Source: Aquilaria yunnanensis
Taxonomy: Eukaryota > Streptophyta > Magnoliopsida > Malvales > Thymelaeaceae
DNA length: 64,000 nucleotides
Assembly (NCBI GenBank): GCA_039654915.1
Contig: CM077599.1
Coordinates: 20,769,501 to 20,833,500 of the forward strand
Direction: 5' to 3'
How positions within the stretch are numbered: the first letter of the stretch is position 1; every line of letters starts with the position of its first letter. Positions 49,930 to 59,453 of this stretch are shown piece by piece. The notes beneath the pieces are model-generated. The model saw only the letters and a program-made list of their open reading frames with translations. It had not been told where the DNA came from and did not search any database. The position numbers were made by a program, and so were the translations under genes.

Positions 49930-51559
49930 ATGCCACCTAAAGGAGATGCAATGTATGCACGTCGCCCAAGGAAAGGTCTATTTCAGCAGATGAAAGAAGT
50001 GTTAGTAAAACCAATTGGCAAACATGAAATGGTAGGCCAATCGCATTCCCGTCATTCAACTTCATAGCCCTCAACAGAACAAACAGCTGTTCCACATCCC
50101 AACCTTCGTATAGGTGATATTCGTATTACTCCAGTTGGTTGTAGTGCTAGTCGATCTACTCCAGCCCCTGTAGCTTCACCCGATGGTGGGAATTCCAATG
50201 GTCAGTCAATTGTATCCTAAGCACCGATTCAGGCACACTTACGGATTACACCTTACGGTAACACGTAAGTAATGCACCCTTTTGAACCCTAATAGTTTAT
50301 GTTACCTCCAGTATGTGTAGTGCCATTCAAAAAAATATTTATTGTGTCGGGACATGCACTTCATGTAGCTTCCTTCCATCAAGAGCAACACGGTTAGTGA
50401 CTAGATGCTTCACCACACACTTTAAGGGACATCATGACTAGACGGGCGCAAGCCCAATAGATATTCAGGCGTGGTGGCGCGTATTTGATGTTTGCACTTT
50501 CTTCTCATTTGCTCAACTTTAGCAATCATGTTGCCAACTATTCGACTGTAATAATTTTTTTTAACGTGCAGGGATTATATGAGTGGGATCCAGCTCACCA
50601 TAATGAAGTTTATTGCGTTTGGCATATGATGTCGGTTAATCATTACCGATCGACAATGGGTGACATTTGCCGCGAGAAAAATCCGGTAAAACGGCGAGCA
50701 AGGGCATCTTTTATGACTGACGCACAGTATGTAGAAATAGAGGAATGGTGGGCTTCAACGGAGTTTCACGAGCGATCGGCAAGAGGTAAGACAATGCGAA
50801 CATCATCATCGCAGTCATCTAACTCGACAGGTGTATACAGTGCTACTTATGCAGGAGGCTATGTTTCAATTACTGAACACCGAGAGTGAATGGTAAAATT
50901 ATCAACCTCTTTTACATATAATTCAACTTACTTACGTTGTAATAAAATTAATCTTAGTATGTTTCCAATGTAGTAAGAAAAAGATCCGGAGAATAGGGAC
51001 CCAGGTTTGTTCAAGGTGATGTGGCAAACTTATAAGAAAAGGAGCGGGGAATACGTTAACAGGCGGACTGAAGAAGTGGTGGTAATTATCATGCAAGAGA
51101 ATTACATACCATTTCTGATAGAGTTACTAATAAACTATCTTTACTCTTTATGAAGACAATAATAACTGTTGAGATTGAGGAACAAACGTAGCAAATGGAT
51201 GACGAAGGAGGCACACATGACATTGATGAGGTTGCGATCATGAGTGCAGTTACTGGTGGCAGAAAAAAGGGCGTGTATTTAGCCTTGGATCAGAACAACA
51301 TGTTGTGCCTGGACGACGATGACCGGGGATTACTCCTGTAGCACATGTTGATGTCACGCAGACTTTGGAGTTCATTGAACAAGTACAATGAGTGGTAGCG
51401 GAGCAAACTATACAATAAGCATCATATTATGAGCGAAAGCTGAAGCGTCTGAAGAGGAGACAATGAGCTGAGCTGGAGTACATATGTAAATCAATTGGCA
51501 TTCCCCCGCTCACGCCTGCTACAGATGATATAGATGCCTCGGGATCGGATCAAGACTAG
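49930..51559 (+). pseudogene. second CACTA protein, Ptta/En/Spm transposase_24 type, broken
   Basis: A start at 49930 (MPPKGDAMYARRPRKG) opens a low-complexity Ser/Pro/Thr-rich N-terminus with stops near 50064 and 50218. The best piece (50485-50889) reads KRRARASFMTDAQYVEIEEW and, 30 residues on, YAGGYVSI, which resembles the plant Ptta/En/Spm domain (KN..NRA....THTGG..SF). After 50970, with breaks, come TYKKRSGEYVNRRTEEVV and a C-terminal Lys/Arg-rich coil (YERKLKRLKRRQ) ending ASGSDQD at a stop at 51557. In known CACTA elements the second gene makes the protein that binds the subterminal repeats. Confidence 0.75.
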
Positions 51560-51857
51560 ATCAGGTATATCATGCTACAATGTGTGTTTATTAACAAACA
51601 AACATTTATTAGGAGAATGAAACTATGTAATTTCTATTTTGTATGTTTTTATGTGGATTTATAAGTACATTTATGTAATGACTTACTAATTTCAATTGTG
51701 TACTTATGTAATGATTTATAAGTACATTTATGTAATATCAGTTTGAAATTTGACTACATATGATACAATTATCTGGACTGTAACAGGTTGACGTTCAAAC
51801 TAAACCTTAAATTTGAATTAACAGCATGGGGACAAATAATATAAATTAAAAAAAAAA
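51560..51857. other. CACTA 3' untranslated region
   Basis: AT-rich sequence with a repeated phrase (TTTATAAGTACATTTATGTAAT, two copies near 51660 and 51713) between the second gene and the right subterminal cluster. Confidence 0.5.
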
Positions 51858-52195
51858 ATTCCAACGGCCTAACCCGTTGGAAACTTTTCCAACTGCTTAA
51901 GTAGTTAGAAATATGGCCACATTTCCAACTGCCTAGGGAGTTGGAAAAATCTCCAACGGCTTAAGTTGTTGGAAATATTTTATTTTTCCAACTGCTTTAC
52001 CAGTTAGACAGTTGGAAATAGTTGGAACACAAAATAATAATAATAATAATAACAACGGTTGACTGTTGGAAGTTCCAACGGCCAAGAGTTGGGCCGTTGG
52101 AAGTTCTACTTCCAACGAACGGATTACTAACTGCTTCGTGTTGGAAATTTTGAAATTTCCAACTTCAGGCTGTTGGAAATGGCAATTGGAAAATG
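51858..52195. repeat. right subterminal repeat cluster of the CACTA element
   Basis: TTCCAACGG, CCGTTGGAA and decayed forms (AACTGCTTAAG, AGTTGGAAA) recur in both orientations, mirroring the left end. An open frame of 160 codons on the minus strand across this area lies in the repeats and is not a gene. Confidence 0.85.
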
Positions 52196-52215
52196 ACCAT
52201 TTTTTAGTAGTGAGT

Positions 52216-53349
52216 GAAAGGGAAAAGTGGGAAGGAGGCCATGAAGGGACAGATCCGAATCCCACATGGGAGGTGGCTGGCGGAGTGGAAGGTGTTGGGT
52301 TGGAAACGGAGGACGAGCTTCGAAGAGTTTTGTGGGCATAGGTTGGCTTACTTTTGTTGAGATTGGTGAGGGCTGAGGGGGAGATAAACTGAACTAAACG
52401 ATAAACTAAAGGCAAATTCTACATCTAGTAATTTTTACTGACCCATCTCACGTCATAACACCTTGTTGACCGGACCAAAAATTGACTCATTAATCCCCAA
52501 ATAATGCTAGTCAAATTGCTTATTTATTTTTATCAAGTTCCAAGACATCCTAGGAAGAAAATATAGTCGGTTAAGAGTCAAACAAAAAAAGAAACAAAAA
52601 TTAATTAGTGAGAATAATTTTTTTTAGACTTTAGCTAGATAGAAATTTAAAAAAATTATTAAAGAAAGAGAAATAAAATGGGATAATAATTTTTAAATAA
52701 AGTTTTTTACATTGTTATAACACTAAAGTTTTACATTGATGTTCAACATAATTGATCTTTTACATAAATTATATCATTTAGATAAAAATTTTAGATTTTG
52801 GTAAGATCTTATGATTCATGGCCCAATCTTTATCTTACATGACAAAAACACAATTCAAGGTAGGGCCCTGATCTTGACAACCTTGTAATAGACAGTTTAG
52901 TTGACCGAGTAATTTTAATTGATGTTTTTTTGAAGCAAAGTGATGGTTAGGTTGGAGACGAGTGGCCACACACAAACTGTCAAGCTATCGCAAAGATATT
53001 CACCACGTTGCTAAACCTATTCAGATATTCACATTAATCTCTTTCATATGATCCTAAAAGAAAAAAAGAAAAAGAAAAAGAAAAATTCAATTCATCAAAC
53101 CCAAGTGGTAACCATTTCGGTCCAAGAAATTACCAGAAATTTCTTCTTGTCTATTAAAAAAGCAAAGGTGACTCGCAAATAGACCAACAAAAACAAGTCG
53201 TCGGCGTGAGCTAGTCCCCGGGGACCAACACTCTTTTATTTCCTAAAGCTTTTCTTAAACGATGGGGAACCACTAAAATGCTGCTCCTATAATTAGAACC
53301 TCTAAATTGATCCCCACTAGCTAGCTTCGTCGATATATCTCTACTAACT
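52216..53349. other. intergenic sequence upstream of the first VPFxWE gene
   Basis: No gene. Contains the right partner of a possible older inverted repeat (near 52870) and an A-rich run near 53062-53090. The last few hundred bases should hold the promoter of the gene at 53498. Confidence 0.5.
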
Positions 53350-53356
53350 TATATAA
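53350..53356 (+). promoter_or_regulatory. TATA box of the first VPFxWE gene
   Basis: TATATAA about 140 bases before the start codon; position fits a plant promoter with a 110-base leader. Confidence 0.4.
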
Positions 53357-53497
53357 GCTAGTCTACATTATTAATATTTCATTGTACTAAGGGAAAAATA
53401 AGTTTGAAAAAAAAAGTAAAAATAAAAAAATAAAACGGAACTTGGATACCAACAAATCGTATAGGTTTTTGTTTTCTCGGTGTCCAAGACTGAAAAA

Positions 53498-53815
53498 ATG
53501 GATTGCAATAAAAAAGTGGCAAATGTCCGATCGAGTTCAAGAAATTTGATGAGAGTTGAAGGGGTGCCGTTTGAGTGGGAGATGGAACCTGGAACACCAA
53601 AATACGTAGCAGATGAGGAAGACGTCAGCATTATTGCTCCGCCGCTTAGACCGCCGCCGGCCCTCCTTAGCTTAGGGCTTCCAAAGCCTTTGTTCACCGT
53701 CCGGGACCATAACCGCTCCATCCGGTTGCGGTTCAAGTCTTGGAGGCAACGCATGGTAATGTGCTACCGAATTAAGAAGCGACGAGGAGGCTACATTACT
53801 TTCAAGCAACTTTGA
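53498..53815 (+). CDS. small VPFxWExxPGxP protein (DUF688-like), 105 residues
   Basis: Intronless. The start is the ATG at 53498 (MDCNKKVANVRSSSRNLMRV); an upstream extension lacks an ATG. Residues 22-34 read VPFEWEMEPGTPK, a motif shared by a group of uncharacterised plant proteins (DUF688 and relatives). A Pro-rich hinge (APPLRPPPALLSLGLPKPL) follows at about 50-68. The C-terminus is strongly basic (LRFKSWRQRM, RIKKRRGG), without signal peptide or membrane segment, which suggests a soluble, perhaps nuclear protein. Function unknown. A related small gene lies 2.5 kb downstream on the same strand. Confidence 0.82.
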   Translation: MDCNKKVANVRSSSRNLMRVEGVPFEWEMEPGTPKYVADEEDVSIIAPPLRPPPALLSLGLPKPLFTVRDHNRSIRLRFKSWRQRMVMCYRIKKRRGGYITFKQL

Positions 53816-54753
53816 TACGAATATATATTTCTCATGCCTATATCTCTTCTTCCACTAGGGTGCCAGAATTTTTTTCAGTTGTTTATATAGCTTAAGCACA
53901 AAAGTATTGGTTTTCTATATTTTAATTAAAGCTCAAGAGAAATATTATATAATAGATTCTTATTATTGTCCCCAAATTAATTCATGTAGTTTATCCTTGT
54001 AAAAGCGGAAAACCCAAGATAATCTTGTCGAATTTTATTAGTTTTCGAAAGATATGTATTCATTGGCCTACAGCATTTGGTTTTGAAACTAATTAAGTCA
54101 CCGAATTAGGGGTGATCATCACCGGTTATTAAAACCCAAAAATAACCTGGCAATTAAATTAATTCCATTTTTCAGTTTTTGGTTCAATAGAGCTACTATT
54201 GCTATTGTTACAACAACTGGGAAAGCAACCAATGAAGAGCAATTCTTAAACATGAAAATCCAAGCAAACCACTTCTAACTCATTATACTATAACTTAAAG
54301 GAGTGCACAAATTTGTTCAAAAATCACCATAAATAAGCATAACATATTGTTCGAAGAACTAATATATTGGAAATTAACCATAAACATCCATTTGTTGCAG
54401 AAATCCTTGGTCCTATGAAATGGAAAAAAAAATCCTAAAAGAAATAAACTGCGCAGCGGTAGCCGCCATTAAAATCCCTTGTCATGCAGAAGACGATACA
54501 GTACCAAATTCAACCATCCATAGATCTCTGTATCAGCTTCTGCCTCAGGATTCGACGTCGCAGTCTTTTCAGCCCCTCAAGCCTTGCGTCGTCTTTTCCA
54601 ATTCTGCCAGGAACTCTATTGTTCTGGCAGTTTGTTCTTCCAGTCTTCGTACCGACTTTTCTTTATTATGATCAGATGCAGTTGTACCGACGGAACTCCC
54701 AACACCTGATCACACTTCTGTTCCTGCTTCATGGGAACAGTTCCTGTTCTTTT
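53816..54753. other. intergenic sequence, with possible further CACTA remnant
   Basis: The first 600 bases are AT-rich and show nothing. From about 54440 to 54753 the minus strand may continue the transposase fragment listed next (a charged, coil-like stretch RRLEEQTARTIEFLAELEKT near 54600), with stops. Confidence 0.4.
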
Positions 54754-54987
54754 CTCACCATGAAGATTCCAGGTGGAAACGACCTGATAAATTCAGAACT
54801 TGAACAGATGAAACTTAATTTCAGATCTATCCCTGAAACAGATGTTCCTATAGTCGTCAGATGGGCATCGAACAGTATCACCAAGCCTGGCTGATTGAAA
54901 GCGAAATCAAGAAACTTATCAACTCCTTCATATGTACAGGCGACTGGCTCGATCAGCGACACTCATCCAGCTCTTGTCCGACGCCAT
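54754..54987 (-). pseudogene. CACTA transposase-associated domain fragment, frameshifted
   Basis: On the minus strand from 54987: MASDKSWMSVADRASRLY, then in a second frame EGVDKFLDFAFNQPG, then in a third frame RCPSDDYRNICF, IKFHLF, a stop, and STWNLHGE. This is the order of the N-terminal domain of CACTA transposases (DKSWM...R.S..Y..GV..FL.FAF...CPC..C.N...HL...W..HGE). CPC..C has become CPSDDY. Two frameshifts and a stop show a dead fragment. No CACTA termini were found around it. Open frames on the opposite strand are accidental. Confidence 0.75.
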
Positions 54988-56247
54988 CTCCTAGCTAGGA
55001 TCAATGGAGGAATTGATAAACACTTAAAGCCCAAAACAGTTGCAATTATCAGGAAGCCTAGCTAGCACCACGGCCCCAACAACAAATTGAAATACCAGTC
55101 AAATAAGTGATATGAACTCGAAAGTATGAGACAAGCAACACAAAGAAACTACGTACTTGGAGAGGAGTCGCGAGCTGCCAAGGTCTGTAGACTCGAGAAA
55201 GATTGTGAAGACTTTTCGCGATCGAGAAGGGTTTTTATTTGACATAATTATTGAACTCTTTCTTTTTCTCGTCCAGGAATTGAACTTTCTCAGTTTTGTT
55301 GATTAGGCCTTCTGATCACTCTGAGATTGTTAAGACAAAAACTGGCAAACCCAGAAGAATTTTTTTTTTTTTTTTAAACTAGCTTATGTTTTTAGGTCAT
55401 CCGCGAATCACCACAACCTGCTTAGCATAGTTCGACATGGTAATTATTGCCTCAATTCAGAGGCTGCTTTTATAAAAGCGTACAGGTTTGGATTATAATG
55501 AATTTGATTTCTCTTAAGCTTAAGCATGACGTTGATTTTCTAGTTAACAGGAAATTGAGAGATCTTCGGCCATAAATTGGGTCATATATCAACCTCATCA
55601 TTTGACTCATCAGCATGCGCCTACTTAAGATTGTTAGTTACAGCTGGATGTTAATAATTATATTAAAAAAGAAAATAAAAATAAAAGCAAACAAGAAAAA
55701 AATCAATTGGTCTGGTTTGGTTTGGTCAATTGGTCTTGAACCCCAAGAACTTGAAATCGTGTGGTATCCAACAGATTCTTAAAAGAACAAAACTATGTTG
55801 AAAGTTCAAAACTTTTCCCGTACCAGTGGTACGCACCTAGATATATAGAGGGATTTGACTTCATCAAAAAACAAAAAAGATAGAGAGGGGTTTGACCAAT
55901 TTCACCGTTTTAAGTCAAAGAACAAAAAAAACCCAAAAGAAATTATATACTAGCACACATGGAATGATATTGGTAATTAGGAATTGTGCGAAATCTAAGG
56001 TATTACATTTCCAAAACCGTATTCCTTTCAAGACCTTTAGTTAGTTCCTAAACATATGAAGCTGCCATACCAGTCAACCAAAACGAGCTGTCCAATCGGC
56101 CAATCAATCAAATTTGGATTGATCCGCACATAAACCACGAGCCGGGAAAAAAACTTCCCTATTGATCCGTTCCTTGCAGGAAAAGGCAACCGCTGTGATG
56201 GATACTATAATCCGATTTACTTTCCAAAATACTAAAACATGAAACTT
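54988..56247. other. intergenic sequence
   Basis: AT-rich with a T-run at about 55358-55375 and no gene recognised. The last part should include the promoter of the gene at 56301. Confidence 0.5.
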
Positions 56248-56251
56248 TTAT

Positions 56252-56258
56252 TATATAT
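56252..56258 (+). promoter_or_regulatory. possible TATA box of the second VPFxWE gene
   Basis: TATATAT stands 43-49 bases before the start codon, which would leave a very short leader. Confidence 0.3.
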
Positions 56259-56300
56259 GCACAAAAAGAAATGTTCATTATTTAGTGGAAGTATACGATC

Positions 56301-56651
56301 ATGGCAGCGGGCGTGAACAGAAAGGGCGAAGAGAAGTCCCTGGCTCATCTCAGCGACGAGTTCTTGCGTAGAATATTGGCAAGGAAGTCCGACGTTGGCC
56401 GGTCGTCCTTCTACTACAGAAACAACGACGCCCAGGTGCCTTTTGCTTGGGAGCAGCGACCCGGCCTGCCCAAGCATCTGTCGGAGGATGGCTGCAGCCT
56501 CCCACAGGTGGCTCCACCGCCGGCGTCTGCCTTCCAGCTGATGACGCAAACGGGGGACGGTTCGACCCCCAACATGTCTTGCTTTTGGAGGAGATCATCG
56601 GATGGAGGCAGTAAGAATAAAGGGATCTTCAAGGGAATGTTTATCAAATAA
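56301..56651 (+). CDS. small VPFxWExxPGxP protein, 116 residues
   Basis: Intronless. Starts MAAGVNRKGEEKSLAHLSDE. Residues 46-58 read VPFAWEQRPGLPK, the same motif as VPFEWEMEPGTPK in the gene 2.5 kb upstream. A Pro-rich piece (LPQVAPPPAS) follows about as far downstream of the motif as in that gene, and the C-terminus is again basic (FWRRSSDGGSKNKGIFKGMF). The N-terminus carries an amphipathic, charged stretch (LSDEFLRRILARKS) missing in the other gene. GC content is higher than in the flanks, supporting real coding. No signal peptide or membrane segment. Function unknown; open frames on the other strand are shadows. Confidence 0.82.
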   Translation: MAAGVNRKGEEKSLAHLSDEFLRRILARKSDVGRSSFYYRNNDAQVPFAWEQRPGLPKHLSEDGCSLPQVAPPPASAFQLMTQTGDGSTPNMSCFWRRSSDGGSKNKGIFKGMFIK

Positions 56652-59453
56652 TCGTCGCTAAATCTGATTCGCTAATCTGTACAACCAACAAGTTGGGTTT
56701 AGCATGTAATAGATGTATGTTTGCTGTTAAATATTTCTCTCTTTCAATTCTCTAACACTAATTCAATGATACTGGTTTTAGATTAACACTTAGATGAAGG
56801 CTATCCATTCACTAACATTGTAACAAAACTTTGAAATAGCGACTGGCAAGAGCTACCAAAAAAGAATAATGGTAAAAATGTAGAATAATTTTTCATGCTA
56901 TCAAATTGCTATTGCTTATTTTGGTGGCTAAAATATGGTGGTTAAATGGTTGCTCTCGGCGATTGTTCAAGCTACGTACTATTTTCTTGAGCTCTATATT
57001 TCAATGGTCAAACGGCTACAAAAAATTTTTTAACTAGTAACCGAAATATCGGTCACCATTCAGCCCCCAATGAGCGGCTTTTTTAAATTCAAACAAAACT
57101 TTTTAGGCGATCCGGCTTCTTATTTCTTCATCTCTCACTCCCAATTGAGAACTTAGAATCTCAAACACCTTCTCATGCACTATCTTCATGTTCTTCCACC
57201 TCCATACATTTGCATCCTGAAATCATATTTTTTTTACTCTTCTAAATCAAACCCCTTTATCAAAATTCTTTCTTTCTCGGTGTTTCACCTCTTTTCATAA
57301 ATTTCCATTGCCTTTACTTCTTCAGTTGGTCCAAGAAATTTACCTCAAAGTACAAATCATCATCGGGAAAGAGAATCATCTTGATTAGCCAGTTTACACA
57401 AGATATGGTGGTAACTAAAGGTGCGTTGAGCTTGGATTCTCTGCTTTGAGATGTGGCCGGCCTCTAAGGCATCGATCCAAGCAATGCCAGTCATGGAGGT
57501 CGGAGATGGTGAAGATGGAATATGTTTGGAGAAATGAGTGTGTGGGGATTCAATTGACAATTATAATTGGAAAAAATTTGGTTGTTGTTTTCGGTTGGAT
57601 TTTGATTTTGCATCTCTTGTAGTAAAAATATGTTAAGAAAAAAAATGAAGAGATAACAAATATTGAATGATTACAAATATAGAACAAGGTCACCTTGATG
57701 GTTATATTTGAGTTAGTACTATGAGAAAAACCAAATTTCAGATGATCAATTTTCCAATGGCAAGTCATTGGAATTTACAAGTGAACACTGATTAAAATTT
57801 TTGTCATTGGAATTTACAAGTGAACTCTGATTAAAATTTTTCTTACATAAATTCTTATATAAATATCTCTACTAACTGTGGCACAATTTAGTTATCAAAA
57901 TAAATTTTTTTTGAATTCAATATTTCTGAAGGTTAGTCATTCGAAATTGAAAAAATTTCCTTGAGCACTATCTTGTCAAAGTGGCAAATTTTTTATTTTA
58001 AAATTTTTAGCTGCTAGTAGTCAGAAACTATAAAATTTTCGCATCTCACCCAACCATTATAGATCATTTCTCCTCCATCAAAATCTCATATTTTTCACTC
58101 CCATGTTCCCTCTTTTTCCCATAAAATTCTCTTCACCCCTCCCCAAGAACTTCATTTTCCTTCTTCCTCTTCCTCCTTCGTTCCTCTCTTTCTCGTCATT
58201 ATATTAGGCTATGATATGATTTGCAAATATATGTTAATTCGGGCTTTTGACTAAAGGAAACATGAGAGATCAGTTGCCACATTTTTACATGGTATATATA
58301 TCGAACAAGAACCCTAGCAAGAAATCGACCACGGCCAATATAATTACGGGAAGAAGAAAGACAATGGTGGTGAAAGCTCCGGGAAGGAGGTGACGATTTC
58401 ACCATATTAATTTTCTACATCCATCGGAGAACGCAAAGGTTTTGTGTGAAGATCCCAGGCAGAGGTTTTTTATCGGAAATAGAACTTGTATCGAAAGTTG
58501 AAATAAGATATTGTAGGATGTAAAAACAAAAAAGGCAGCCATTATTGTGGCGAATTATGGTATATTGAAGAGAATGTGGGATGAATTTGTAATTAAATCA
58601 TTATGATCAAATCCCCATATATGTCAATGTGCAGGACGCACACGCAATATTATTCCGGGAACGGGACAACTTGAAGGAAACTGTTCAAGATGATGACGTT
58701 TGGTCAATCCCTCAAGAGTTGATAACTCCTTCAGACCCGACCCCTGGGAAACTCCTAGTTTATTTGACATAGGCACGTCTTGGGTGCACATGAACCAGCC
58801 TATTCTGGTTATTACATCAAGCCAAACCCATAAAAAGGATCAAGTTCAGACTTTTCAGGTAAAATTTGCACTGTTATTTGGACAAACGAAGGTGAGTATT
58901 TAAGAAAATGAAAGACGTTCTACTTAATTAGGCGAAACTCGTGTGGTTTAGAGTGGTAGAAACGTAAAGTGCAACTCGTAGCTAGTTAACCCAAATTGAA
59001 GGGCTGAGTTAAAAGGAGTTCAAGTTTGGAAGGGTAAAATGGCCTCATGTGCTCAAGTTTAAGGATAAAAAATGAATTTGGGCCTCATAATTGCCTGATG
59101 GCAGCGCAGAGAGACCGCCCAAGGCATCCCATAAGAGACTTCCACTTGCAGTTTGATCGCTCTCTCTGCCGCGTCCAAATCTATCATCCCCACGAGACAT
59201 AAATAAATTATTTTGTTCATGCATTTGATTTGAAAATCCAATTCAATACCCTCTGTCTTACTGGAAAAACAAAACCTCGATTCTCGAGCAAAGCTCTCTC
59301 TCTCTCTGGGGTCTGGGCTGCACTACAAGTTCTTGCTCAGCACTTTTTCGCATGGTTTCAAAATCTCTTTAGATTCTCTCTGCTCTGGCTGTAGTTCCCA
59401 AAGGCAGGACTAAGGACTTCCCCTGTTCTCGCTGACCGGCCTGCCCCTGCCTC
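56652..59453. other. intergenic sequence and promoter of the AP2 gene
   Basis: AT-rich. At 56820-57060 and 57720-58030 short words recur (GCGACTGGC, TCATTGGAATTTACAAGTG), including a 39-base tandem repeat starting near 57764 and 57803; this could be a decayed CACTA-type end but no CACTA terminus is visible. C/T-rich sequence at 58050-58200. The last 200 bases, with a CT run near 59295-59310, should be the leader of the AP2 gene. Confidence 0.45.

Larger units (their letters stand above)
43895..52212 (+). mobile_element. CACTA (En/Spm) transposon, 8318 bp, with both transposon genes decayed
   Basis: Begins CACTACTAAAAAAATC and ends, inverted, CACTACTAAAAAATGG. AGT flanks both sides (43892-43894 and 52213-52215): a perfect 3-base target duplication. 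Subterminal clusters of CCAACGG/CCGTTGG mark both ends. On the plus strand it encodes a Tnp2-type transposase and a second, Ptta/En/Spm-type protein, both broken by stops. The element is complete in outline, so it was once autonomous or close to it. Confidence 0.95.

Noticed and set aside
51933..52415. 160-codon minus-strand open frame at the CACTA right end
   Set aside because: It spans the subterminal repeats and the transposon boundary, with no domain.
54420..54894. Plus-strand open frames of 83 and 136 codons
   Set aside because: They overlap the minus-strand transposase fragment, which explains the sequence better.
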